A program made the translations under genes and the position numbers. Under the pieces are notes generated by a model. It saw only the letters and a program-made list of their open reading frames with translations, made no database searches and was not told the origin of the DNA. From the NCBI RefSeq assembly GCF_000467105.1, contig NZ_BATI01000024.1, positions 1-64,000 on the forward strand: 64,000 nt of DNA. Reading direction: 5' to 3'. The stretch's first letter is position 1, and every line of letters starts with the position of its first letter. Positions 28,301-35,930 of this stretch are shown here, in pieces. Source of the DNA: Aquipseudomonas alcaligenes NBRC 14159. Lineage in GTDB: Bacteria; Pseudomonadota; Gammaproteobacteria; Pseudomonadales; Pseudomonadaceae.

Positions 28301-29073
28301 ACGAAGCTGACGTCCTGGCGGTCGATCAGGATCTGGGTGAAGCGCTCGTTGACGCGGCGCATGCTGTCGGCCACATGCTGGAAACGCACGCTGTCGAAGA
28401 TGGCTTCCTGCACACCGGCCACGAAGCGGAACTTCAGGTGCTTAGTGACTTCACCGATCTGACGCAGGATGGCCAGATCCTGCACGAGCTCGTGATCGCG
28501 GCGGGACTGCAGGTACTCCAGGAACTCGTCGACCACCAGCAGCACGCCCTGGTCCGGGAATTTCTCGCCGAACGCGGCCATCATCTCCTCGAAGGAGTCC
28601 TTGTTGTTGAGCTCCTTGTCCGCGGTCGGGAAGGTGTAGTCGACGCCGAGCTTTTCAAGGAAGCGTTCAAGCTGCAGGGTGATGATCTGGCGCAGCGGCA
28701 TCTGCAGCCCGCCCACCTCGATGCGCAGCACTTTGAAGCGGCCAGCGATCGGGGCAACCGCCTCGGCGACCTTGGGGTGTCGGATCATCGGCGCGTAGGC
28801 AGCGTCCTCAGCCACCAGCGACAGCACCGACATCAAGTGCGACTTACCGGTACCGTAGTTGCCGACGATGAGCACGCCCTTGTGATCGACGGAGTCGTCG
28901 AAACTGAGCTGAGGAACCATGAGCTTGGAGATCCGCTCGGCCATGTCGTCGGAGATGACGTAGGTCGCGACGAGCTTTTTGGCCTCGTCTGGGCGCCCGG
29001 CATCGAGCAGCTGAATGACTGACTCGATCTGCTCGAACTGAATCAGATCCCCGTATTTCATGTTCTTGGCCAT
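25333..29073 (-). CDS. brxC: BREX ATPase BrxC (DUF6079 type)
   Basis: BrxC is the large AAA-type ATPase of BREX, related to PglY. The 1246-residue protein has Walker A in LIVGNYGTGKSHLMSVL (about 70-86) and Walker B in VLLVVDEFLEYLQ (about 175). These are followed by a long helical region with a Cys pair (AAVCPHCQFRPSAEQ, about 1110). The size and fold pattern match type 3 BrxC (DUF6079). The start ATG 29073 (MAKNMKYGDLIQFEQIE) is 39 bp after brxF. It probably assembles with BrxF and PglZ on DNA. Confidence 0.92.
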   Translation of the reverse strand: MAKNMKYGDLIQFEQIESVIQLLDAGRPDEAKKLVATYVISDDMAERISKLMVPQLSFDDSVDHKGVLIVGNYGTGKSHLMSVLSLVAEDAAYAPMIRHPKVAEAVAPIAGRFKVLRIEVGGLQMPLRQIITLQLERFLEKLGVDYTFPTADKELNNKDSFEEMMAAFGEKFPDQGVLLVVDEFLEYLQSRRDHELVQDLAILRQIGEVTKHLKFRFVAGVQEAIFDSVRFQHVADSMRRVNERFTQILIDRQDVSFVVSARLLKKTADQQNKIREYLTPFAKFYGSMNERMDEYVRLFPVHPDYLKTFEQIHFTEKRGALKTIEAAMLAILDQEVPADKPLFISYESFWNTIKANSVLRADPNIKEVMRVSEVLESRVQQAFTRPAYKAMAQRVINALAVHRLTTGGDIHVPIGPTAAELRDALCLFQPGVEDMPGDPAENLLSMVQTVLREVLKTVNGQFISKAPDTEQYYLDLKKDIDYDAQIEKRAEALSDDALDRAYYSAIKALMECSDDLRYPGFQIWQYQIEWQERRVERMGYLFFGAPNDRPTAQPERDFYIYFIQPFDKPKFSDNNLADEVFFRLKSPDEDYKRHLSQYAAALDLASTASGGAKAIYLSKAQDSLRSMSKWLQEKQMTAFEVTYQGKTKTLQDWSKGVSLRDRARLGPDERINFRDVVNIVSGLALGQRFADISPDYPTFSVLVTEANRKQLVGNALRALAGGTRTKDAAAILDALELLDGDRVDPANSRYAQEVLNRLKAKGHGQVLNRSELLSGTSDVEYFAPIKYRLEPDLLVTVLGGLVYSGDIVLSITGDKIDSGKLVQLAERSLEELKQFKHVEAPKEINLAVLRALFELFDLPSGLAQKASQGDTEPVIKLQEKVSALVPRVLKAGSDLQQGKLGFWGQNLLREEEAKDWHARLDSLKKFTESLAPYNTVGKLKNLRVTQEDLDSQKKNLEILAAVERLLELVVELGSTASYLSQAEMVLPAEHPWVKQAEAARKALQEKLSQDRTAEHASEYRQTLNQLKKDYITAYIASHSKARLGVAEDKTRNALRKDDRLLALRVLAGVSLMPTSQLTAFEESLNGLKSCSSLDEPTLITAAVCPHCQFRPSAEQLELIPAANRLHKLDDDLDQLMTNWQQTLLENLEDPFTQDSLGLLPPASKKLIDAFLTSRKLPDPMTTEFANAVQEALSGLEKIAVKGDEIKQALLQGGSPATPDDLRKRFDTFMNERCKGKDSTKLRFVIE

Positions 29074-29112
29074 ATGGTTCTCTCTTCCCTGCTCTCTACT
29101 TTCAAATTCAGG

Positions 29113-29568
29113 TCAAATTTCTAATACAACCGCACCGTCGCGGCTGTAGTCACGATGTTCTGGATGGCTCATGTCCGCGTACACCAAGCGGTCGCCGCGC
29201 AGCTCGCCAGGCCAGACAGCCACGACGCGCTTGGAATGAGCCAGCCGCCTGACGAGGTCAAGCGGGTTGATCTGCAGGCTGGGCTCGAACAATAACTCGA
29301 GGTTGTCGAGCAACAGCGGATCTTCAGTGCGTTCCCTGTCCGCGATCTCCCGCAGGAGCTCACCGGCATAGAAGCCACGCTTACTGTTTGGCGTGGCGGC
29401 CAAACGGCGTCCCAGCTCCAGGCCAACGTTGAGCGGCTCGATATTGAGCTTGGCGCAGAGCTGGCGAAGGAGTTGGGTCTTGCCACTGCGGCTGGGACCA
29501 ACCAGCAGGATCAACTTGCTGTTTAGGTCGCCGATTTCGCCGATGAGCCGTTCGAGTTTTGTCAGCAC
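29113..29568 (-). CDS. brxF: BREX type 3 P-loop protein BrxF
   Basis: BrxF is a small P-loop protein that heads type 3 BREX operons. The 151-residue product has Walker A in LILLVGPSRSGKTQLLRQL (about 18-36) and a Walker B-like ERTEDPLLLDNLELLF (about 80). I chose GTG 29568 (VLTKLERLIGEIGD) with a purine-rich AGGAAAGGGA site. The frame extends to 29664, but that part lies over the promoter region. A 6-bp inverted repeat (29617-29639) lies about 50 bp upstream and may be the operator. Confidence 0.85.
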   Translation of the reverse strand: MLTKLERLIGEIGDLNSKLILLVGPSRSGKTQLLRQLCAKLNIEPLNVGLELGRRLAATPNSKRGFYAGELLREIADRERTEDPLLLDNLELLFEPSLQINPLDLVRRLAHSKRVVAVWPGELRGDRLVYADMSHPEHRDYSRDGAVVLEI

Positions 29569-29616
29569 ACTAATTCCCTTTCCTGGGCCGACCACAGTTG
29601 ACAGATCGGAGTGAAA

Positions 29617-29639
29617 TCTTATCACTTTACGATATAAGA
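29617..29639. promoter_or_regulatory. Candidate BREX promoter/operator (inverted repeat)
   Basis: TCTTAT and ATAAGA flank an 11-bp spacer. On the minus strand TAAGAT here could be the -10 box of the brxF promoter, with only a weak -35 match, as expected for a regulated promoter. The divergently located WYL regulator is the natural candidate to bind it. All inferred. Confidence 0.4.
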
Positions 29640-29674
29640 ACAGCGACTGCTGAGCTGAGCGCAATACTTCTAGT

Positions 29675-30154
29675 TCATTTCCTGCGCCTCAATTCAGCCA
29701 ATGTCTCTCCTTGAAAGCACCAGTAATCCGGCCCACGTACAGCCTTGACACTGCGACCATGTGTTCCGAGAGCCAGATCCCGCAACCGCCCAGTGGGGTT
29801 GTGCGTCAGCCCAATCAGCGCTTCCGCCTGTTCAAAATCAACCCAACGGGTAGCCTGGGTTTTCCAGTCGAATTTGCCCTGTGGGCCGATATGACGCATG
29901 ACAAAATAGGCATTGGTACTCAAGCCGCCTTTAAATAGCCCTGGCAAGACATCAACGATCTCTACCTCGTAGCCAGTCTCCCTGACTTCTCGCAGTGCCG
30001 TCATCTCCGGTGTATCCCCTGCCTCTGGCGTGCTTCTAGCAAAGGTCCAAACATAGCCAGCGAAGTGGTTGGCCGGTTCGCGCTAGAGGATCTGACCGGT
30101 ACGGATCAGAGGAATGCCACCGTAGGCTGAGGCCTTATCGATACTCCAGGTCAT
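29675..30154 (-). pseudogene. NUDIX hydrolase gene with nonsense mutation
   Basis: From ATG 30154 (GGGGAAG site) the reading is MTWSIDKASAYGGIPLIRTGQIL, then TAG at 30085-30083 as codon 24, then REPANHFAGYVWTFARSTPE and on in the same frame to 29675. The Nudix region reads AGDTPEMTALREVRETGYEV: one residue of the REVxEExGy box is missing and the preceding GG/KG pair is absent. So both the reading frame and the catalytic box are damaged. The remaining open frame (30004-29675) could not make an active enzyme. It lies between brxF and the zinc-ribbon gene. Confidence 0.75.
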
Positions 30155-30217
30155 GGTGCTTCCCCTTCAATTCATCCATGCTAGGTAAAACATGCTCGGC
30201 GCTCTCTGGTATCCAGG

Positions 30218-30886
30218 TCAATTTGCCGGCACGCAGCCTTTCGACATTGGCGTCTTGGCCACATCACCGCCCCCAATGCAGATCAAGCTGATGCGCATAC
30301 CGCTCTGCAGGCCTGCGGCGTAGTTGGCATGGGCGTCATCGAGCTGGAATTGCGGCTCCATGAACTGGTTTACCCCGCCACGCAGGGTGACGTAAGGATT
30401 ACCGAACAGATCGGTATTGATCGACTCCACCACGCCAGTGACCTTGAAGCGCTTACCTTTGAACTGCTGATCGGCTGCGACCGTATTGCGGTCATACGCC
30501 TGAGCCAGTTGCTGAGCGCTTACTTCAAACACGGGTACAACCGGGGCTGCCACCTCTGCAGGCTGACTCTGGCTAGTCGTGGGCGCAGCAGCCTTGCCGG
30601 ACGGACGCTCCCCTGAAGCCATCGCAACCAGCATCAGCGCCAGCCATGCAAAACCGACTATCCGGCTGGCAGTGCTATGCCCCTGGCGCAGCAGGAACCA
30701 GACAAAAATGATCGGAAAAAGGAAAATCCCGACGCCCAGCCAGAAGCCGACATTACGGCTTGCGGGTTGGGCGGGATGCATTTGAACGGCGGCAGTCTGC
30801 TTAGCGATAGGCGCACCACAATGCGGACAGGCAGCAGCCTGGTCGCTGGCCATGCGGTCGCACTCGTTGCAGTTGATCAATGCCAT
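30218..30886 (-). CDS. Zinc-ribbon membrane protein with OB-fold (tRNA_anti-like) domain
   Basis: The 222-residue protein begins MALINCNECDRMASDQAAAC followed by PHCGAP, a zinc ribbon (about 4-26). One or two membrane segments follow (GFWLGVGIFLFPIIFVWFLL about 48-67, and IVGFAWLALMLVAMASG about 80). After a Pro/Ala linker comes a C-terminal OB-fold like the tRNA_anti-like family (AYDRNTVAADQQFKGKRFKV, NPYVTLRGG, ISLICIGGGDVAKTP). The ATG at 30886 has AGGAG seven bases upstream. It lies between the BREX operon and brxR and might sense or bind nucleic acid or oligonucleotides at the membrane; that is speculative. Confidence 0.78.
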   Translation of the reverse strand: MALINCNECDRMASDQAAACPHCGAPIAKQTAAVQMHPAQPASRNVGFWLGVGIFLFPIIFVWFLLRQGHSTASRIVGFAWLALMLVAMASGERPSGKAAAPTTSQSQPAEVAAPVVPVFEVSAQQLAQAYDRNTVAADQQFKGKRFKVTGVVESINTDLFGNPYVTLRGGVNQFMEPQFQLDDAHANYAAGLQSGMRISLICIGGGDVAKTPMSKGCVPAN

Positions 30887-30981
30887 TTCACTACTCCTTG
30901 ATTGCACTTCCTGAGCCGGCCTGGATTGGCCGACTTGTTTGTCAGGATCAAGATATGTAGCGTGGCTTGACGCATCTAGAG

Positions 30982-30995
30982 TGTGCGTTCGTACA
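30982..30995. promoter_or_regulatory. Imperfect palindrome upstream of brxR
   Basis: TGTGCGTTCGTACA is a near-perfect inverted repeat 30 bp upstream of the regulator start. A TTGACG at 30967-30972 could be the -35 box. It is a candidate autoregulatory operator, inferred only from position and symmetry. Confidence 0.35.
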
Positions 30996-31024
30996 GGTAA
31001 AGTTTTCGAGCAAGTGAGGCCGGG

Positions 31025-31900
31025 ATGAAACGCAAACAGGAAATCGAGTCCGTGCGCTGGGATCTGGCGCTGCGCTATCGCCTGATCGAAACGGTGGTGT
31101 GGTGGGAAGGACGTTTAACCACCGGGCATCTGATGCAGAGCTTCGGTATCAGCAGGCAGCAGGCGTCGAAGGACATCAATTCCTACATCACCGACTACGC
31201 GCCGAAGAACCTGGAATACGACAAGCATTTGAAGGGGTATGTGCTAAGCCGCCACTTCAAACCGCTGTTTATCGATGACAGCGCCAGCGCCTACCTGCAC
31301 TTGCTCAACGAGAGTCACGACCGTGCACCGTATGTTGAAGGGCTGGCATTGGCCTATGCGCACACTGAGGTACTGGATGTGCCGGATCGCTCAGTGCGCC
31401 CGGAGGTGCTGCGCCCACTACTCAAGGCCTGCCGCGATGGGCTGCGACTGGAGTGCGAGTATGTGTCCTTCACGACGCCGGACGGCGAAACCCGCCTGAT
31501 CGCGCCGCATACGCTGATCTACACCGGTATGCGCTGGCACGTGCGCGCCTATTGCGAGAAGAATCGAGATTACCGGGACTTTGTGCTCAGCCGCTTTCGT
31601 AGTGAGCCAGAGTTAATGGACGACGAAACCGAAAACACCCGTGAGCAGGATCCGGGCTGGAACAGTCAGGTGCAGGTCATCATTGAACCGGATTCTCGTC
31701 TCAAGCTGGAGCAGCGCGCGATTATCGAAGCCGACTACGGCATGCGTGACGGACAGCTGGTGATCGAGACACGAGGTGCGTTGGTGCAGTACGTGCTGCA
31801 GCGCTACCAGATCGATCCGACCAAGGTGCATGCCAAGGCCACGGCTCAGCAGATCGTGGTCGCCAACCTGGAAGAGCTACAGCCCTGGCTGTATCACTGA
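31025..31900 (+). CDS. brxR: WYL-domain transcriptional regulator, BrxR/CapW type
   Basis: The 291-residue protein has an N-terminal winged helix (RLIETVVWWEGRLTTGHLMQ, FGISRQQASKDINSYI), a central WYL domain (LRLECEYVSFTTPDGETRLI in parts, HTLIYTGMRWHVRAYCEKN, FVLSRF) and a C-terminal dimerisation WCX domain. BrxR/CapW regulators with this architecture repress BREX, CBASS and other defence operons and are thought to respond to nucleic-acid ligands. It is divergent from the BREX operon, separated from it by a broken NUDIX gene and the zinc-ribbon gene. The target is inferred. Confidence 0.85.
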   Translation: MKRKQEIESVRWDLALRYRLIETVVWWEGRLTTGHLMQSFGISRQQASKDINSYITDYAPKNLEYDKHLKGYVLSRHFKPLFIDDSASAYLHLLNESHDRAPYVEGLALAYAHTEVLDVPDRSVRPEVLRPLLKACRDGLRLECEYVSFTTPDGETRLIAPHTLIYTGMRWHVRAYCEKNRDYRDFVLSRFRSEPELMDDETENTREQDPGWNSQVQVIIEPDSRLKLEQRAIIEADYGMRDGQLVIETRGALVQYVLQRYQIDPTKVHAKATAQQIVVANLEELQPWLYH

Positions 31901-31953
31901 CTAACGGCAGGCACGCCTGGCTTTGAGTCGATGCCGCCAGGCGAGGCTATCTC

Positions 31954-32055
31954 TCAATCAGTCGTGCCGCCGTAGGCCAGCTTGGCCAGCCCGAGCAGTG
32001 CAGGCAGCAACAGCGCCAGCGGCAAAAGATCGTTAAGGGTAGGTAGCAAGCTCAT
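31954..32055 (-). CDS. 33-residue hydrophobic peptide
   Basis: A 34-codon frame (ATG 32055, TGA 31956-31954) has a near-consensus AGGAGG eight bases upstream. The peptide has a single Leu-rich membrane segment (LNDLLPLALLLPALLGLAKL) and a short polar tail. It is too short to assign by homology. Its size and composition resemble small membrane proteins and type I toxin-like peptides. It is transcribed away from the SOS-controlled umuDC pair and towards the end of brxR. Confidence 0.5.
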   Translation of the reverse strand: MSLLPTLNDLLPLALLLPALLGLAKLAYGGTTD

Positions 32056-32199
32056 AGGAGATCCTCCTGGTCGGTTTTGACCAACCTAGCGATAACATCC
32101 CGACAGCGCGATCTGTCTACATTTCGCCTGTAAACAATCCGTGCATACCCCAGACACCGGCGACGAACGCACCTTGCCTGGATGGCGGAGCGCTTATTA

Positions 32200-32215
32200 C
32201 TGTATATAAATACAG
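32200..32215. promoter_or_regulatory. LexA (SOS) box upstream of umuD
   Basis: CTGTATATAAATACAG matches the CTGT-N8-ACAG consensus exactly. It lies 18 bp upstream of the umuD ATG. This places the umuDC pair under SOS control. Confidence 0.85.
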
Positions 32216-32232
32216 TTAACGGACGACCCGTC

Positions 32233-32670
32233 ATGAGCACCGCACTTATCCTCGGCCCGCTTCAGAGCAGCAGCACAGCCCTTCCCCTCTTTGATGCACG
32301 CGTTCCGGCTGGCTTTCCCAGCCCTGCGCTTGATCACATGGAGCACAAGCTATCGCTTGATGCTCTGCTAGATCTGCAAGCTACGCACACCTATGTGGTC
32401 GCAGTGAGTGGTGACAGCATGACTGGGGCTGGCATCTTCGACGGTGACCATCTGATCGTCAGCCGCGCCATCCCAGCAAAACCGGGCCATGTGGTCGTTG
32501 CCTGCCTAAACGGCGATGTCCTGGTAAAGCGCCTGACCCAGGAACAGGGCCAGTTCATCCTGCAGTCGGAGAACCCGGCCTACTCTCCGCGTTACATCCT
32601 GGAAAACGATGAGCTGACGATCTGGGGCGTCGTCACTCACAGCCTGCGGAATCACCTCATCCATGGCTGA
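32233..32670 (+). CDS. umuD: UmuD-like SOS mutagenesis peptidase (RulA-type)
   Basis: This 145-residue S24-family protein is cleaved after RecA activation to form part of DNA polymerase V. The cleavage site is seen in [14 protein letters not shown] (Ala-Gly). The catalytic Ser is in [13 protein letters not shown] (about 61) and Lys in NGDVLVKRL (about 98). I chose ATG 32233 after the SOS box; the longer frame would start upstream of that box. It overlaps umuC by 8 bp. Confidence 0.95.
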   Translation: MSTALILGPLQSSSTALPLFDARVPAGFPSPALDHMEHKLSLDALLDLQATHTYVVAVSGDSMTGAGIFDGDHLIVSRAIPAKPGHVVVACLNGDVLVKRLTQEQGQFILQSENPAYSPRYILENDELTIWGVVTHSLRNHLIHG

Positions 32671-33937
32671 GCCGGTATACGCACTGGTCGACTGCAACAG
32701 CTTCTACGCCAGTTGCGAGCGCGTGTTTCGCCCTGACCTGTTGCGAACGCCCATCGTCGTGCTCAGCAACAACGACGGCTGCGTGATTGCTCGCTCTGCC
32801 GATGCTAAGCCGTTCGTGAAAATGGGCGCCCTGTTCCACGAGATCAGGGGCGACCTCAAGCGCCACGGCATCGTCGCCTTCAGCAGCAACTACGCCCTCT
32901 ATGGCGACATGAGCGAGCGTGTGATGACGATCCTAGAGGCCTGCTTTCCAAGCATCGAGGTCTACAGCATCGATGAGGCCTTTGCCGATATGACCGGGCT
33001 GCCCGAGCCGCTGGAGTCGATAGGCCGCCAGGTGCAGGCAGAGATCAGGCAGAAGACCGGTATCCCCGTCGGCATTGGCATTGCCACCACCAAGACACTG
33101 GCCAAGCTCGCCAATAACGCTGCTAAGCGCTGGCAGAAGCAAACCGGAGGTGTCGTGGACATCCGTGACCCCGTGCGGCGCGACAAGCTGCTCAAGGCCA
33201 TGCCCGTAGAAGAAGTCTGGGGCGTTGGTCCCCGCATGCGTGCGCACCTGGAAGGTATGCAGATCAAAACCGCTTGGGACTTGGCACAGATGGATGCCTG
33301 GACACTGCGCAAACGATTCAATGTCGTGATCGAGAAAACCGTGCGCGAGCTGCGCGGGGTGGCGTGCTTGGAGATCGAGAACGAGATCGAGCCCAAGCAG
33401 GAGATCTGCTCCAGCCGCTCATTTGGCAAGCGGCTGCGCGAGCTAGCGCCTATCCAGGAGGCCGTCACCAGCTACGCCACGCGCGCAGCTGAAAAGCTGC
33501 GCAAGCAAGAGTCGCTATGCCGGCAGGTACGAGTCAGCTTGCGCACTGGCATGTTCAACCCCACTGAAGCCAAATATGCCAATGGCATCCTCTGCCAACT
33601 GCCCTACCCGACCGACGACAGTAGACTGATCATCAAGGCTGTTCAGGCTGGGCTGAAGCAGCTATACCGCGAGGGCTTCAGCTACGCCAAAGCTCAGGTG
33701 ATGCTGCTGGATCTGTGTCACAAGAACGAATACACGCCGGATCTGTTTGCTCCCGAGCAGCCCGTGAAAACCGAGCGACTGATGAACACAATGGACGCGA
33801 TCAACAATCGCTGGGGACGCGGCACGCTGCAGCCAGGACGCATCGCAAAGCCAACCGAGTGGGCTATGCGAAGAGAATTGCTCTCCCCCGCATACACCAC
33901 CCGCTGGTCTGAGCTGATGGTTGCAAAGGCCACGTAG
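32663..33937 (+). CDS. umuC: UmuC-like Y-family DNA polymerase (RulB-type)
   Basis: This is the catalytic subunit of polymerase V, which copies damaged DNA. The 424-residue protein has [15 protein letters not shown] (about 6-20) and [12 protein letters not shown] (about 99-110) with the catalytic Asp and Glu. Helix-hairpin-helix and little-finger regions follow ([20 protein letters not shown]), and a C-terminal UmuC-specific tail ([16 protein letters not shown]). Such pairs are common on Pseudomonas plasmids and integrative elements and confer UV tolerance. The frame is intact. Confidence 0.96.
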   Translation: MAEPVYALVDCNSFYASCERVFRPDLLRTPIVVLSNNDGCVIARSADAKPFVKMGALFHEIRGDLKRHGIVAFSSNYALYGDMSERVMTILEACFPSIEVYSIDEAFADMTGLPEPLESIGRQVQAEIRQKTGIPVGIGIATTKTLAKLANNAAKRWQKQTGGVVDIRDPVRRDKLLKAMPVEEVWGVGPRMRAHLEGMQIKTAWDLAQMDAWTLRKRFNVVIEKTVRELRGVACLEIENEIEPKQEICSSRSFGKRLRELAPIQEAVTSYATRAAEKLRKQESLCRQVRVSLRTGMFNPTEAKYANGILCQLPYPTDDSRLIIKAVQAGLKQLYREGFSYAKAQVMLLDLCHKNEYTPDLFAPEQPVKTERLMNTMDAINNRWGRGTLQPGRIAKPTEWAMRRELLSPAYTTRWSELMVAKAT

Positions 33938-33950
33938 CTTTCCCGTTCAC

Positions 33951-34922
33951 TTATATGCGACGAACACGGTTCAGAGCCCCCTTACGCAGGCAACGAGCCC
34001 CTGCAGGCTTCACACGCAGGTGCTGATCGTCTTTGACCAGGTACCTCATTGCCTCGTGGGTATTAGGCCGCTTCGACTGATCATCCCTATGGATCTGGCC
34101 GATGCCGAGCTTGTCGCCGTACTGATCCTTGTCATGGTTGCAGCTGTGGGCATAACCCTGACGACGAGTGATCTCCTCCCACAGCTTGCCGATCCTAGTT
34201 GCCTTACAGACATCCCGGCACACTATGTTGCCATTGAAGTAGTAGGCCGCATGGATGTGGTACCCCCGCCCCTTCTTGCACTCCCCCTGCTCGACTGAGT
34301 AGGTGTAGCCAATCAGGTGCTCGAATATCGGATTACGGCTGTGCTCATAGATCAGATCATCCAGGTGATCGAATACCTGCTCGACTCGCTGCCTGGCCTG
34401 GGCTTCAGTGCGGTAGTAAAGGTCCAGCCGGATGATCGTAGTGCGTGAGTAAAGGCTCATCACTGCATCGTTGTAAGCGATGATCTCCTTCGCCTGCTTG
34501 CGTGCCTCGTAGGCTCGATCCCCAGCTTTGCGCTGATACCACCGCTGACGGGTCAACTCGCGGATCCGCTCGGTCAGGACGTTCATGCTCTGCTCATAAC
34601 TGAGCCAGTAAGTACCCGTCTCGCTCATGCAGACGGGACCATTGGGTGAGCGCTGAAGACCAACGTCGTCACAGGCTTCCCGGAACGCTAACAGGTGCTC
34701 GCTGTAGTCGTATGGCACTCGATCATCAAACAGGTTGCACATCTGCTGCACGTGGGTGAAGTGGTGGGACAGTCTGGTCCGCTCGACACGCTCATAGCCT
34801 GAACGTTTGTGCGTGATCCGGTATGCAGGTGTATCGCTGTACTCGATAGCCTGGACGAGTGCGTCGATCTGCAGGGCTATGTCTGACTGTGAGAGGTGGG
34901 TGTTGTGCTTGCGGTTGGTCAT
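33951..34922 (-). CDS. Inovirus-Gp2-like protein (YagK/YfjJ C-terminal domain)
   Basis: The 323-residue protein matches the inovirus Gp2 / YagK-YfjJ family, whose members occur in prophage-like and satellite-like elements next to AlpA regulators and are thought to act in replication initiation. Recognisable parts are IIRLDLYYRTEAQARQRVEQ, GYTYSVEQGECKKGRGYHIH (a H-x-H motif of HUH type within YHIHAAYYF) and RYLVKDDQHLRVK near the end. I chose ATG 34922 (MTNRKHNTHLSQ) over a longer frame to 34952. It converges with umuC, with 13 bp between stops. Confidence 0.82.
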   Translation of the reverse strand: MTNRKHNTHLSQSDIALQIDALVQAIEYSDTPAYRITHKRSGYERVERTRLSHHFTHVQQMCNLFDDRVPYDYSEHLLAFREACDDVGLQRSPNGPVCMSETGTYWLSYEQSMNVLTERIRELTRQRWYQRKAGDRAYEARKQAKEIIAYNDAVMSLYSRTTIIRLDLYYRTEAQARQRVEQVFDHLDDLIYEHSRNPIFEHLIGYTYSVEQGECKKGRGYHIHAAYYFNGNIVCRDVCKATRIGKLWEEITRRQGYAHSCNHDKDQYGDKLGIGQIHRDDQSKRPNTHEAMRYLVKDDQHLRVKPAGARCLRKGALNRVRRI

Positions 34923-35243
34923 GGTGCAGTACCTGGTTGGTTGATGGTGCATACCAGGTACGTGATGTGTTTCTTTTTACTGGTCTCTCCCGCTGGTGTA
35001 GTCAGTGGTGATAGGTAGTGGTGGTTACTATTGATTATTAAGAGTAGATAGTTAATAGCTATATCAATAGATGCAGCCCTAACCAGAGCCGCCCCTCCCG
35101 ATCAGGCCGGGCAATGGGGAGCATCATTGCCAAGCCTGTCGAGAGATTTTCCGTACTGAGCGCTGGGGGAGTTAGCTGAGAGCAGAGCCCTACCAGAACG
35201 GCATAAGCGCCATGACCAGCCGAAGCCGGTCATGGCGGAAAGT
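34923..35243. other. AT-rich non-coding region, candidate replication origin
   Basis: This 321-bp gap lies between alpA and the Gp2-like gene (both minus strand) and has no gene. It holds a nested inverted repeat at 35028-35070: CTATTGAT/ATCAATAG outside and TATTAA/TTAATA inside, in a locally AT-rich stretch. A nested palindrome next to an HUH-like protein could be an origin or an operator. The role is inferred. Confidence 0.45.
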
Positions 35244-35498
35244 TTACTTGGCGACGCTCAGATGGTTGCTTGGACGTGTGGCGGATCCCTCAGCCATATC
35301 CCGCTCCTCGATTCTTGCCAGGATCCAATCTTCGACTTCCGATTGGATCCAGCCCACGCCTCGGGTATTCGGCACATCTATACCGCCAGGGGCCAGACTC
35401 ACAGGCTTGGGGAAGATTCCGTCCGCGATGTATTTGTAAATAGTTGACCTGGCAAGACCGGTCGTATCGAGTACTTCTTTTAATCGCATTATACGCAT
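35244..35498 (-). CDS. alpA: AlpA-family phage regulatory protein
   Basis: AlpA proteins are small MerR-like helix-turn-helix activators that, in P4-like elements, stimulate integrase or excision. The 84-residue product has the hallmark MRLKEVLDTTGLARSTIYKY, then IADGIFPKPVSL and WIQSEVEDWILARIEERD. The ATG at 35498 has GAGGAG upstream. It may act as the excision factor for this island; the integrase is at the opposite end. Confidence 0.92.
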   Translation of the reverse strand: MRIMRLKEVLDTTGLARSTIYKYIADGIFPKPVSLAPGGIDVPNTRGVGWIQSEVEDWILARIEERDMAEGSATRPSNHLSVAK

Positions 35499-35930
35499 GA
35501 GCAGGCTCCTCTCTATGGCTCAGAGGATGTGCTGGGTCTGTCAAAAATTAACCGACTGAAGCCTACCCAAGCCCCGCCAACACAACTCACGACCATCAGA
35601 AGCCCTGACTAGTCACTGGCCGCCAGCACAGCCACGCCGATAGATCCTTCCACTGAAGTCGTCCCCTATTAAAGCAGCCAAGCAAACGAGCATAAGAGCC
35701 TGTTGCTGCGCTGTCCGCATCTGATAAATGTCTGTCCTCCTAAAACACCATCTGAAGGCTGATCAAGGCACGAAACCACCGAAATTCAGGGGTTCCTATG
35801 ATTGTCAGACATCTATAAATAATCTATTTTTATTCTTTTTAAGAGATAGATTTGATCTATTAATTGACTAGAAATGTACTTAAATTGGTCTAGGATTATT
35901 CTTTAATACATCTTGATTTGGACCAATACG
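35499..35930. other. AT-rich intergenic region with palindromes
   Basis: This 432-bp region between the divergent alpA and RHH-protein genes has no gene. Its right part is strongly AT-rich. It holds a perfect palindrome ATAGAT-TTG-ATCTAT (35846-35860) and a spaced inverted repeat ATTGGTC/GACCAAT (35884-35890 and 35921-35927) ending 3 bp before the ATG at 35931. A TTGACT (35864-35869) may be a -35 box. The symmetry suggests autoregulation by the RHH protein, which is inference. Confidence 0.45.
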
